Below are positions 18,224 to 30,126 of a stretch of DNA of 64,000 nucleotides, in pieces. The notes below the pieces were generated by a model. The model made no database searches. It was not told where the DNA came from and saw only the letters and a program-made list of their open reading frames with translations. Position 1 is the first letter of the stretch. Each line of letters opens with the position of its first letter. The position numbers were made by a program, and so were the translations under genes. This stretch comes from Candidatus Eisenbacteria bacterium (GTDB lineage: Bacteria > Eisenbacteria > RBG-16-71-46), in assembly GCA_020847735.1 (NCBI GenBank), contig JADLBL010000018.1, forward strand, positions 99,970-163,969, in the 5' to 3' direction.

Positions 18224-21200
18224 GTGCGGCGAGAGTTCCCCCGTTCGCTGGCCCTGCTCATCCTGTTCGCGCGGGCCTCTCCCCTCGGCGTCGCCGCAGG
18301 CCCGCTTTCCGAGTACGACGCGGCCGCGGCCGTTCGAATCCCCCCCGCCGCGGCCGCCCGCGCGCAGGCGGCCGCCGCGCTGCCAGGGATCCGCCGGCTC
18401 GTCCGCGTGTCGAGCACGAACGATCGCTTCGGGGTTCCAACGTTCGTGTGGGCGAATCGGGCGCCCGCGACCGCCGTGACCGCCCGGCCGTCGTCGCGGC
18501 CCTCGCCGGGCGCCGCCGCGCGCGCGCACGTTTCGGACCTCGCGCCGCTCTGGCGGCTGGACCGTGCGGATGTCGCCGGCATGCGCCTGCAACGGGTGCG
18601 CGACGTCGGCCGCGGCCCGATCATCGCGACGTTTCGGCAGGAGGTCGGCGGCGTCGAGGTGTTCCGCGACGAGCTCAAGGTGTGCATGGACCGCGACCTC
18701 TCGCTCGTCTCGGTGAGTGGCTCGCTGCCGCCGGCTTCCGCCGCGGGTCCGAGCACCGACGTGTTCGCGCTCCCCGCTTCGCGGGCGGTCGCGCTCGCGC
18801 TGCGCGACTTCGGCTCGCTCGCCGCGGTTCCGGCCGACCCGGCCGCGACCGGGAGCGCCGACGGCGGCTACCAGACGTTCGCCGCGCCCGGGCCGGTCGG
18901 CGAACCGGGTGGCATGCCCGCCGTGAACGGGCCGCTGCGCGCACGCAAGGTCTGGTTCGATCTCGGCGCGACGCTCGAGCCCGCCTGGTACGCCGAAGTC
19001 ATCGGCGAGACCGCCGCCTACTCGACCGTCTGGTCGGCGCGCGACGGCCGGCTGCTCTTCCGGCATTCGCTGATGCAGGACGAAGCCTATTCCTACCGCG
19101 TGTGGGCGAACACGACGGCCCCCTACGCGCCGATGGACGGACCCCAGGGCGACGGCGCATCGCCGCATCCGACCGGGCTGCCGGACCTGTACCAGCCTTC
19201 GCTGATCGCTCCCAACATGGTGACGCTGCAGAACGGCCCGATCTCGACCCTCGACCCGTGGCTCGCCCCCGGCGCGACCCAGACGACCGGCAACAACGTG
19301 GACGCCTACCTCGACCTCGTCGCGCCGGACGGCTACTCCGCGGGCGACCTGCGCGCCACCACGACCTCGCCCGGAGTCTTCGACCGCACCTACGACACGA
19401 CCCTCCCCCCGGGCGCGAGCGACGACCAGCGCATGGCCGCGGGGACCAGTCTGTTCTACCTGAACAACTGGCTGCACGACATGTTCTACGACTCCGGCTT
19501 CGACGAGGCGGCGGGCAACGCGCAAACGGACAACTACGGGCGGGGCGGCATCGGCGGCGACGCGGTCCTCGCCGAGGGCGAGGACTACGGCGGAACCAAC
19601 AACGCGAACATGTCCACGCCGGCCGACGGCGGTTCGCCGCGCATGCAGATGTACGTGTTCAACCCTCCCAACAGCGCCAACCTGATCGTGTCCTCGCCGC
19701 CCGCCCTCGCGGGCACCTACCTGGCGGGCGTCGCCGTGTTCGGCCCGCAGACCTTTTCCCTGAGCGGCCAGGTGGTCGCCGGGCAGGACGCGGCCGCGCC
19801 GGTGGACGACGGCTGCACGGCCATCACCAGCGCGGTCGCCGGAAAGATCGCGCTCGTGGATCGGGGAACGTGCTCGTTCGTGATCAAGGCACAGAACGCG
19901 CAGAACGCCGGCGCGATCGGCGTGATCATCGTCAACAACGTCGCCGGCTCGACGCCGCCGACGCTGAGCGGCACCGGCACGATCACGATTCCGGCGCTGT
20001 CGGTGACGCAGTCGGACGGGGCGCTGATCCGCGCCCAGCTCGGCGCGGGCGTGACGCTGACGATGAATCGCGTGGCGCAGCTCCAGCGCGACGGCACCAT
20101 TGACGGGCACATCGTCGCCCACGAGTGGGGGCATTACATCAGCAACCGCCTGATCGGCAACGCCGCGGGCCTGAGCAACCAGCAGGGCGGCGGCATGGGC
20201 GAGGGCTGGGGGGACTTCCACTCGCTGCTGCTGACCGTGCGGCCCGGCGACGACCTCGCGGGCGCGTACGCGGTCGGCAGCTACGCGCTGAGCGGCAATC
20301 TCGTCGCGTCGAACGCGTGGTATTTCGGCGTGCGCCGCTACCCCTACTCGACCGACATGACGAAGGATCCCCTGACCTTCAAGCACATCCAGAACGGCGT
20401 CGCGCTGCCCGCGGGGCCACCCCTCAACGGCAACCCGACGGGCCTCAACAACGCCGAAGTGCACGCCACCGGCGAGGTCTGGTGCACCATGCTGTGGGAG
20501 TGCTACGCCGCGCTGCTCGGCGACACCGGCCGGCTGACGTTCGACCAGGCGCAGCAGCGCATGAAGGACATCCTCGTCGCCGGCTACATGCTGACGCCGA
20601 ACGCGCCGACGTTCGTCGAGGCGCGCGACGCGGTCCTCGCGGCGGCGATGGCGGGCGATCCGGCGGACTACGCGCTCCTGGCGCAGGCGTTCGCCAGGCG
20701 CGGCATGGGCACCGGTGCCGTCGCGCCGCCGCGTGACGCCTCGGACAACGTCGGCGTGACCGAGAGCTTCGTGCTCGGCGGCGACCAGTCGGTGGTCTCC
20801 GCGACGCTCACCGACGACCTCCACTCGTGTGACGACGACACCTACCTCGACAACGGCGAGCGCGGGGCGCTGACGATCACCGTCGTCAACACGGGCGCGA
20901 CCAGCCTCGGCCCGGGCACGATCACGGTGACCAGCCCGAGCCCCGGCGTGAGCTTCCCGATGGGCAACGTGGTGGCCACGCCCGCGTCGCAGCCGTTCGG
21001 GAGCGTGGTCGTGACGGTGCCGGTCGAACTCGCGGGCGCGTCCGATGGCGCCCTGCTGCACCTCGACATCGCCTGCGACAACGCCGGGCTGCTGGTGCCC
21101 GGTCCCCGGCTCGCGTCGTACGAGGACCGCGTGCAATCGGACGAGACGTTCGGCGCCACCGATTTCGTCGAGGCGCATCACTCGACCTGGAACCCGCTCG

Positions 21201-22030
21201 TCGCGCCGGGCAGCGCCGGCGATCCCTGGGCCCGCGAGGCGTGGGCCAGCGGCGAGAATGCCTGGCACGTCACCGACGCGGGCGGCATCGCCGACCTGTC
21301 GCTGGTCTCCCCTTCCCTGTTCGTGAGCACGGGCACGCCGCTGGTCGTCACCTTCCAGCAGCGCTACGTCTTCGAGTTCAGCGACGCCACGAACTGGGAC
21401 GGCGGAGTGATCGAGATTTCCACCGACGGCGGCTCGAGCTGGACCGACGCCGGCGCCAGCGTCTCGCCGGGCTACGGCGGAACGATCACGAACGCCTCGG
21501 GCAACCCGCTGGGCGGGCGCTCCGGGTGGGTCGGCACGAGCGCCGGCTATCCGGCCTTCACCTTCACCACCCTCGATCTCGGCACGAGCTACGCCGGACA
21601 GACGGTGCTGATCCGTTTCCGGCACGGCGCCGACGCGGGCGTCGGCGCTCCCGGCTGGTGGGTGGACAACGTCGCGGTCACGGGCGTGACCGCGCCGCCC
21701 TTCCTCGTGCTCGCGCCCGAGAGCGGCACGTGCACGCCGCTGGCGGTCGGCGAGGCCGCCCCGTCGCGGGTCCTGCTGGCGCTGGCCGGCGGAAACCCCG
21801 CGCGCGACGTGTCGCGCCTGCGCTTCGCGCTGCCCGCGCGGCAGCGCGCGCAGCTCACCATTCACGACCTCGCCGGGCGGCTCGTCGCGACGCTCGCCGA
21901 CGGCGAGTACACGGCGGGCTGGCACGACGTCGCGTTCACACGCGCGGGCGGCTCGTCGCCCGGCGTCTACTTCGCCCGACTGCGCGTGGACGGGCGGCAG
22001 TACGTGCAACGGCTGGTGGTCGTTCGCTGA
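18224..22030 (+). CDS. Secreted M36 (fungalysin-type) metalloprotease with PA domain and FlgD-like C-terminus
   Basis: A 1268-residue exported zinc protease. The GTG start at 18224 has GAGGAG about 8 bases upstream and gives a signal peptide. Domains in order: FTP-like propeptide (about 60-200), then M36 catalytic region with LFYLNNWLHDMFYDSGFDEAAGNAQTDN. A PA-type insertion around residues 500-590 includes ALVDRGTCSFVIKAQNAQNAGAIGVIIVNN. The zinc motif HEWGH is at 633-637, followed by GMGEGWGDFHSLLL carrying the third-ligand Glu. A large beta-rich region (about 840-1180) follows. The last 85 residues form a FlgD-like Ig domain ending in QYVQRLVVVR. It probably degrades extracellular protein and is exported by a C-terminal-domain-dependent route. 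Confidence 0.92.
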   Translation: MRREFPRSLALLILFARASPLGVAAGPLSEYDAAAAVRIPPAAAARAQAAAALPGIRRLVRVSSTNDRFGVPTFVWANRAPATAVTARPSSRPSPGAAARAHVSDLAPLWRLDRADVAGMRLQRVRDVGRGPIIATFRQEVGGVEVFRDELKVCMDRDLSLVSVSGSLPPASAAGPSTDVFALPASRAVALALRDFGSLAAVPADPAATGSADGGYQTFAAPGPVGEPGGMPAVNGPLRARKVWFDLGATLEPAWYAEVIGETAAYSTVWSARDGRLLFRHSLMQDEAYSYRVWANTTAPYAPMDGPQGDGASPHPTGLPDLYQPSLIAPNMVTLQNGPISTLDPWLAPGATQTTGNNVDAYLDLVAPDGYSAGDLRATTTSPGVFDRTYDTTLPPGASDDQRMAAGTSLFYLNNWLHDMFYDSGFDEAAGNAQTDNYGRGGIGGDAVLAEGEDYGGTNNANMSTPADGGSPRMQMYVFNPPNSANLIVSSPPALAGTYLAGVAVFGPQTFSLSGQVVAGQDAAAPVDDGCTAITSAVAGKIALVDRGTCSFVIKAQNAQNAGAIGVIIVNNVAGSTPPTLSGTGTITIPALSVTQSDGALIRAQLGAGVTLTMNRVAQLQRDGTIDGHIVAHEWGHYISNRLIGNAAGLSNQQGGGMGEGWGDFHSLLLTVRPGDDLAGAYAVGSYALSGNLVASNAWYFGVRRYPYSTDMTKDPLTFKHIQNGVALPAGPPLNGNPTGLNNAEVHATGEVWCTMLWECYAALLGDTGRLTFDQAQQRMKDILVAGYMLTPNAPTFVEARDAVLAAAMAGDPADYALLAQAFARRGMGTGAVAPPRDASDNVGVTESFVLGGDQSVVSATLTDDLHSCDDDTYLDNGERGALTITVVNTGATSLGPGTITVTSPSPGVSFPMGNVVATPASQPFGSVVVTVPVELAGASDGALLHLDIACDNAGLLVPGPRLASYEDRVQSDETFGATDFVEAHHSTWNPLVAPGSAGDPWAREAWASGENAWHVTDAGGIADLSLVSPSLFVSTGTPLVVTFQQRYVFEFSDATNWDGGVIEISTDGGSSWTDAGASVSPGYGGTITNASGNPLGGRSGWVGTSAGYPAFTFTTLDLGTSYAGQTVLIRFRHGADAGVGAPGWWVDNVAVTGVTAPPFLVLAPESGTCTPLAVGEAAPSRVLLALAGGNPARDVSRLRFALPARQRAQLTIHDLAGRLVATLADGEYTAGWHDVAFTRAGGSSPGVYFARLRVDGRQYVQRLVVVR

Positions 22031-22064
22031 GCGCGGCCCGGGCAGGCCCCGGATCGAGGGACAC

Positions 22065-24659
22065 CTACTTCACCAGCGTCAGCTTCCGCACGTCCGAGAA
22101 GCCTCCCGCCGTGATCCGGTCGAAGTACACGCCCGGGCCCGCCGGGCGGCCCTCGTCGTCGCGCCCGTTCCATCTCAGCGCGTATGCGCCCGCCGGCTGC
22201 TCGTCGTCCACCAGGGTGCGCACCACCGCGCCGTTCACGTCGTAAACGCGCAGCACCACGTGGGCGTGCGCCGGAAGCTCGTAACGGAGGGTGGCCGTTT
22301 CCCTGAACGGGCTCGGGTACGCCGGCAGCAGGGCGAACCTGCGCGGCGCCGGGTGCGTGACGGCCACGCTTCCGCTGAGCGTGAACGCCTGCGGAAGCGC
22401 CGCGCTCGCGCCCCCCGGGTTGAACGCGACCACGTCGTAGGCGCCGTTGGCGCCGCCCGTCAGGTCGAACCGCGCGATCACGCGATCCTTGCCCGCCCAG
22501 TACACGGACGTGGCGCCGAACGTCCGTGCGCCATGCACGAGCTGAACGCCGCCGCCCTTCGCGAAGAGCGCGCCGTCAACCTGGAGCGTCACGCTGGTGC
22601 CCGTCGCCGCGTTCGGCGTGACCGACACCGGCACCGGCGCGGGCCAGCCGCCCGCGAGCGTCGCGTTCAGGGGGTCGGCGTTGGGGCCCGTGAGCCGCAC
22701 CGACACGATGCTCGGTCCGTCGTAGCCGTCGCTGCTGGGCGACGAGGCGCCGTCGAGGCGGTCGTTGCCGGTCGTTCCGGGATAGGGATCGCCGTCGTCT
22801 CCGCGGTTGATGTTGCCCTCGAGCTGCGCGAGATGGTCGGCCTGGACCACGGCCACGCCGCGCGGCTGGTTGTCGAACCGGCCGCCGCTCTGCGTGTTCT
22901 GCTCGATGTGCCAGACCACCAGGCCACCCCCGGGTGCGGTGCCGGGGATGTTCACGTCCGAGCCGATGGGCTTGCGGTTCTCCACCAGGAAGTACTCGGA
23001 GGGCGGGTTCATCTCCTCGGCCCAGCCGTCCTCACGGGTCTCGAAGTCGGTGAAGTAGCTCTCGCCGCCGCCCGTGACTGAGATGTCGTCCAGCGAGATC
23101 GCGCCGCACTGGGTGCCGACCCCGGACTGATCCGAGTACCACCCGTCGCTGACGAGGTGAAATGCCACCGTGTACGGCCCCGGCGAGAGATACGGCGTCA
23201 GGTCCACGGTCTGCGTGCCCGATGTCTGCCCCTGGTTGTCGTTGTAGGTCGCGAAGACGCTCGTGGTTCCGCCAGACGTGACCTCGCCGTACACGAAGTC
23301 GTTCGGAGGCGCCTGACCGTACGTGTAGGTGAACTCGAACCGGTACTGGTACTGCAGCGACACGCTGCCTGATCCGCCGTAGTTGAACTCGCGCGACACG
23401 CGCGTGTCCCAGTCGTCGCCGTAGCCGCTCACGTTCGAGTTCTCCCAGTTGCGGCCGGCCGCCTCCGCGGAGGTCAGTCCGCAGTGCATCGAGTACGCAC
23501 CGGCGATCGGACAGAGCGTCGAGCGGCGCCACCGTTCGTGCACGACGTCGAGGCGGTAGGCCTCGCGGTTCATCTCCGCGTCGGGAATCGCGTAGGGCGT
23601 GGGTTCCGGCGGGGCGACGATCACGTTCGACCAGCCGAGAAAGTTTTTCGACCAGGCGCCCATGTACGCGGGGTTGTCGGGCTGGTTCCAGTTCCCGGCA
23701 CCCATCAGGTCCCACCAGCCCACGCCCGACGACCCGCCGTCGGTGTCGTACAGGTCGGGAAGCCCGAACGTATGGCCGAACTCGTGGCAGAACACCCCGA
23801 TGTCGATCATGGTCGTGTTGTCGCAGTTCAGGGCGGGTTCGATCGTGTAGTCGTCCACCTTGATGAAGCCTCCGCCCGTGCGCGCGTCGTTGGTCGTGTA
23901 CGGCCCGGGCCCGACGCCCTCGGACCGCCACCCCGCAAGTGAATAGCAATGCGACCAGATCTGGTCGTACACATCACACTCGGCGCCGAGCTGTGAGTGC
24001 ACGAACGACACGAAGTCCACGAAGCCGTCATCGTCTCCCGAGTTGGGAATGCCGTCCGGGCCGTCGTTGTCGTACTGCCCGAAATCGATCGAGGAGTCGT
24101 TGGCGGAGATCGTGGTGGCGATGAGTTCCGTGATGCGCGCCGACGAGCACAGGCCCTGGCACATGGCCTGACCGGCGTAGTACACGGCGGTCTGCGGAAG
24201 GGACGTCCAACCGTAGACGGTGCCGGTCACATGGAGATCGCCGTGCGAGTTCTCGTCGTAGAACTGCGTCAGCGTGCGCGGCGAGTACGGGCCGTCGAAG
24301 AGCCGGGTCTGCAGTTGCGCGATCGGGAACGGATCCGCTCCCACGTCGCTGTACTTCACGCAGAAGACGGGGACGGACAACGTGCCGCGCACCTCGAGTT
24401 CCGAACGCGCCGCCGCCGGAATCAGCTCGCGTTTGTAGAAGCCGCGGTCCTCGATGAACTTCTCGCGGTTCGCGCGGATCGCCCGGGTCTTCGCGATCCA
24501 CGCGTGCTGGGACTCGAACCTCCGCATGCGGTCCAGGCTCTGACGGACCCGCGGCGGCATCGTCACGCCCGGGGCGGGAGCGACGCCCTGCGCCCGGGCG
24601 CACTGCGCGAGCACGACGCAGGCCAGAACCAACTTCAGAGTCGCAACCGAGCAGCGCAT
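22065..24659 (-). CDS. Secreted M6 (immune inhibitor A-type) metalloprotease with FlgD-like C-terminus
   Basis: An 864-residue protein. The start at 24659 gives a signal peptide (MRCSVATLKLVLACVVLAQCARAQG) and is preceded by GGAGGG. A short propeptide precedes the catalytic domain, whose zinc motif HEFGHTFGLPDLYD at 292-305 is the M6 HExxHxxGxxD signature. It is followed by GVGWWDLMGAGNW, the Met-turn equivalent. A middle jelly-roll-like region (about 420-560) resembles those in InhA-type proteases. The C-terminal domain has FALLPAYPSPFRETATLRYELP and ends in SDVRKLTLVK, a FlgD/type IX-like sorting module. It is convergent with the M36 protease gene, 34 bases apart. Confidence 0.92.
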   Translation of the reverse strand: MRCSVATLKLVLACVVLAQCARAQGVAPAPGVTMPPRVRQSLDRMRRFESQHAWIAKTRAIRANREKFIEDRGFYKRELIPAAARSELEVRGTLSVPVFCVKYSDVGADPFPIAQLQTRLFDGPYSPRTLTQFYDENSHGDLHVTGTVYGWTSLPQTAVYYAGQAMCQGLCSSARITELIATTISANDSSIDFGQYDNDGPDGIPNSGDDDGFVDFVSFVHSQLGAECDVYDQIWSHCYSLAGWRSEGVGPGPYTTNDARTGGGFIKVDDYTIEPALNCDNTTMIDIGVFCHEFGHTFGLPDLYDTDGGSSGVGWWDLMGAGNWNQPDNPAYMGAWSKNFLGWSNVIVAPPEPTPYAIPDAEMNREAYRLDVVHERWRRSTLCPIAGAYSMHCGLTSAEAAGRNWENSNVSGYGDDWDTRVSREFNYGGSGSVSLQYQYRFEFTYTYGQAPPNDFVYGEVTSGGTTSVFATYNDNQGQTSGTQTVDLTPYLSPGPYTVAFHLVSDGWYSDQSGVGTQCGAISLDDISVTGGGESYFTDFETREDGWAEEMNPPSEYFLVENRKPIGSDVNIPGTAPGGGLVVWHIEQNTQSGGRFDNQPRGVAVVQADHLAQLEGNINRGDDGDPYPGTTGNDRLDGASSPSSDGYDGPSIVSVRLTGPNADPLNATLAGGWPAPVPVSVTPNAATGTSVTLQVDGALFAKGGGVQLVHGARTFGATSVYWAGKDRVIARFDLTGGANGAYDVVAFNPGGASAALPQAFTLSGSVAVTHPAPRRFALLPAYPSPFRETATLRYELPAHAHVVLRVYDVNGAVVRTLVDDEQPAGAYALRWNGRDDEGRPAGPGVYFDRITAGGFSDVRKLTLVK

Positions 24660-24838
24660 GAGGAAGTCCCTCCGCAGGTGCGATGCCCCAACGCGCCACC
24701 GGGCTCCAGGGGGCATCCGTCGCTCGCACAGCGGCCCCTATCGGGCACGTGTCCTTACCGGGAAAACGAGGGGGCGCACCCGGGCGAACACGGAATATCG
24801 CCCGCCGGCCGGGGATGCGTGCCCGACGCCCCGTGCCC

Positions 24839-24867
24839 GGAGCGCGGCCCCGGCGCGTAGGCGCTCC
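24839..24867 (-). terminator. Hairpin after the POT-like transporter gene
   Basis: Seven-base arms (24839-24845 and 24861-24867) lie just 3' of the leftward transporter gene that ends at 24876. No clear U-tract. Confidence 0.4.
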
Positions 24868-24875
24868 GCCCGATT

Positions 24876-26333
24876 TCAGACGTCCGGCGCCTCGTACCTG
24901 CGGACCCAGCGCGCGTAGAAGAACAGCCCGATCGCGGAGGCGATCCCGATCGCGATGAACAGGTACCAGACCCGGTACGGGTGGTAGGTCTGCCACAGCA
25001 TCGCGGTCGCCCCGTTCGGGTCGAGTCCGGTCGCCTTCTGGACCGCCTCCACCGCGTTCGTGCGCACGACGCCCGCGGGCACGCCGCCGTGCTCCCCGAG
25101 CCAGCGCAACGCGAAACCGGCCTTCTCGCCGATCCTTCCGTAGAGTCCGCCGGCCAGGAACGAACCGAGCGCCCAGCCGATGGCGGTCGGCATGTTCGCG
25201 TAGCCCATGTACAGGCCCTTCTTGCCTTCGGGCGCGATGATCCCGAGGTAGTCGTTCATCTTGGGGCCGGCGAGCATCTCGCCGAACGAGAAGCAGGCGA
25301 TGCCGAGCAGGCACGCGACGCCCGACATCGTGAACCCGGCGATCATCAGACCCACGGCCGAGATCACCATGCCGAGGAAGATCGCGAGCACGCGGCGCAT
25401 GCGGGCCACCAGGTGCGACACCCAGACGACGAACAGGACGATCAGCAGCGAATCGAGGTTGATCATCCACTCCTGCGCCACCATCGTGCCGCGCGCCGAG
25501 GTGGTCGTGAACATCGCCGGCAGGCGCAGCGCCGAGACGATGGCGCGCGAGTCCACCCAGTCCACGATGAAGTTCGGCAGCAGGTCGAACAGCTGCATGA
25601 ACATGAACCAGAAGCCCGAGGTGATCAGGATGAACGCGATCAGGCGCGCGTTGAGCAGGTTCGAAAGGGTGAGCCGCGCGGTCGCCCACACGCCGCCCGA
25701 CTGGTCGCCCCCGGACTCGATCGGCGGGTAGGTCAGCAGCATGAGGAAGTTGAGCGAGACGATCGCGGCGCAGCCGTAGAACACCGTCGGCCACGAAACG
25801 CCGTACAGGAAGTGCGCCAGCGGCGGCCCGAGGAAGCCGCCGACGTTCACGAGCATGTAGAAGGTGCCCCAGCCCACGGACGAATCCTCCTTCGTCATCG
25901 TGCGCTGCAGGCCGCCCCAGACGCCCGGCTTGAAGATCGCCGTCCCCAACGCCAGCACGAGGCAGCCGAGGGTGAACGGCCAGAAGCCGCGCTGCGTCGC
26001 CATGAGCAGGTATCCGACGACCTTGATGGCGATGGAGACCGCGATCGTCTTCTTGTAACCGTAGCGGTCCGCGAAGCCGCCGGAGAAGATCGGCACGCCG
26101 GTCTGCACGAGCGCCCAGAGCATGAAGATGAAACCCTTCTGCTCCTGGGTGAAGTGCAGGCCGTGGATCTCGTCCGCCTGCGCGATGTAGATCGGGATGA
26201 CGACGCGCACGCCGTAGTAGGCGAGCCGCTCGAGCATCTCCATCAGGTTGAGCATCCAGTACGCGCGGGGCAGCCGGGCGAGCTGCGCGAACATGCCCGT
26301 GCGGCCCGGTTCGGCCTGCGGCGTGACGGTCAT
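24876..26333 (-). CDS. MFS transporter, POT/PTR-like peptide permease
   Basis: A 485-residue polytopic inner-membrane protein with about 12-14 hydrophobic segments. Features in common with proton-coupled oligopeptide transporters include the N-terminal E-L-RLAYYG-like motif (MLERLAYYGVRVVIPIYIAQ). Others are FADRYGYKKTIAVSI after TM2, the GTAIFKPGVWGGLQRT block, and FYMLVNVGGFLGPPLAHFL. These correspond to POT motifs, but several signature positions are relaxed, so a related MFS subfamily is possible. With two OPT transporters also in the window, peptide uptake is a recurring theme. Confidence 0.8.
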   Translation of the reverse strand: MTVTPQAEPGRTGMFAQLARLPRAYWMLNLMEMLERLAYYGVRVVIPIYIAQADEIHGLHFTQEQKGFIFMLWALVQTGVPIFSGGFADRYGYKKTIAVSIAIKVVGYLLMATQRGFWPFTLGCLVLALGTAIFKPGVWGGLQRTMTKEDSSVGWGTFYMLVNVGGFLGPPLAHFLYGVSWPTVFYGCAAIVSLNFLMLLTYPPIESGGDQSGGVWATARLTLSNLLNARLIAFILITSGFWFMFMQLFDLLPNFIVDWVDSRAIVSALRLPAMFTTTSARGTMVAQEWMINLDSLLIVLFVVWVSHLVARMRRVLAIFLGMVISAVGLMIAGFTMSGVACLLGIACFSFGEMLAGPKMNDYLGIIAPEGKKGLYMGYANMPTAIGWALGSFLAGGLYGRIGEKAGFALRWLGEHGGVPAGVVRTNAVEAVQKATGLDPNGATAMLWQTYHPYRVWYLFIAIGIASAIGLFFYARWVRRYEAPDV

Positions 26334-26452
26334 TCGGCCTCCGCTGGATCGGGGGCGCGGCGCGGGTCGCCGCGCGAGGACACGTCAGCGTAGGCCCCCG
26401 CGGGGCGCGGCGGCAGCCGGAGCGTCACCAGTGCGGCGAACGGCGGCACGTG

Positions 26453-26479
26453 CGGGGCCGGGCCGCCGGCGAGGCCCCG
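26453..26479 (-). terminator. Possible hairpin after acnA
   Basis: Seven-base arms (26453-26459 and 26473-26479) lie 3' of the leftward aconitase gene that ends at 26507. GC-rich, with no U-tract, and weak on its own. Confidence 0.3.
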
Positions 26480-26506
26480 AACGGCCTTCGCGGCCGGTCC
26501 GCCCGA

Positions 26507-29215
<2,709 letters not shown>

Positions 29216-29352
29216 GGTCTCGTCCCTTCGCTGGGCGGTGCACAGGTCCGCCGTGGAGAACGGGGGGTCGCACAGGGACCCCGGTGAACGGGCGACAGTC
29301 TAGGGTACCGGCCGGGGCCGGGCCAGAACGGAATCTCTCCGGGTCGCTCCGC

Positions 29353-30126
29353 CTACATCAGCTCGCGCAGGCGCGCGTAGCCGGACCGGCTCACCGGGAC
29401 CTGGCGGCCGCCGGCGAGAATCGCCACGCGACTGTCGCGGGCGTAGAGCTCGAGCCGCTCGATGCGCTCGACGTTGAGGACGTACGAACGGTGGGTCCTC
29501 ACGAACCGCGCCGGATCGAGCCCCTCGGCGAGGTCGGCCAGCGACTCGTGCTTGAGCCACGACCTGCCTTCCGCATGGATCGCCACGTAGTCGTCCTGCG
29601 CTTCGAGGTAGTCCAGCCGGTCCACCGGGATGACGTGGACGCGCGAACCGTCGCGCACGAGCAGGCGTTCGACGAACTGGCCCGGCGGCCGGGCGGCCGC
29701 GGCGAGCCGGACGCCGCTCGGCATGCCCGGCGCGGGGGCGCCGCCGGAAGCGGCCGGCGCGAGGCGCTCACGCACGCGGTCGAGCGCCTCGGCGAGGCGC
29801 TCGCGACCGAACGGCTTGAGCAGGTAGTCCACCGCGTGCACTTCGAACGCCTTGAGGGCGAACTCGTCGTAGGCGGTCGCGAACACGATCGCGGGCGGGT
29901 CGTCGAGCAGCTCGAGCACCTCGAAGCCGTCGAGCTTGGGCATCTGCACGTCGAGGAACGCGAGGTCCGGCCGCGTCTCGCTGATCGCCTTCACGGCCTC
30001 GAAGCCGTTCGCGCACTCGCCAGCGACCTCGAAGTCGGGGTGCGCCTGCAGGTACTCGCGCAGCAGCGCGCGGGCGGGCAGTTCGTCGTCCACGATCATC
30101 ACCTTCCAGCGTCCCGCTTCAGCCAC
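29353..30126 (-). CDS. LytTR-family response regulator
   Basis: A 257-residue two-component regulator. The GTG start overlaps the end of the kinase gene by eight bases. The receiver domain spans about residues 8-120, with acidic pocket IVDDE, phospho-acceptor Asp59 in FLDVQMPKLDG, and the conserved Lys in YLLKPF. A linker rich in Ala/Pro leads to a LytTR DNA-binding domain (about 160-257) with RLLVRDGSRVHVIPVDRLDYLEAQDDYVAIH and FVRTHRSYVLNVERIERLELY. LytTR regulators bind direct repeats near promoters. The probable partner is the upstream kinase. Targets may include its own operon of membrane proteins. Confidence 0.95.
   Translation of the reverse strand: MAEAGRWKVMIVDDELPARALLREYLQAHPDFEVAGECANGFEAVKAISETRPDLAFLDVQMPKLDGFEVLELLDDPPAIVFATAYDEFALKAFEVHAVDYLLKPFGRERLAEALDRVRERLAPAASGGAPAPGMPSGVRLAAAARPPGQFVERLLVRDGSRVHVIPVDRLDYLEAQDDYVAIHAEGRSWLKHESLADLAEGLDPARFVRTHRSYVLNVERIERLELYARDSRVAILAGGRQVPVSRSGYARLRELM

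Noticed and set aside
18116..22009. 1297-codon leftward open frame opposite the M36 protease
   Set aside because: Antisense shadow with low-complexity His/Arg/Val composition. The M36 frame has the full set of protease motifs.
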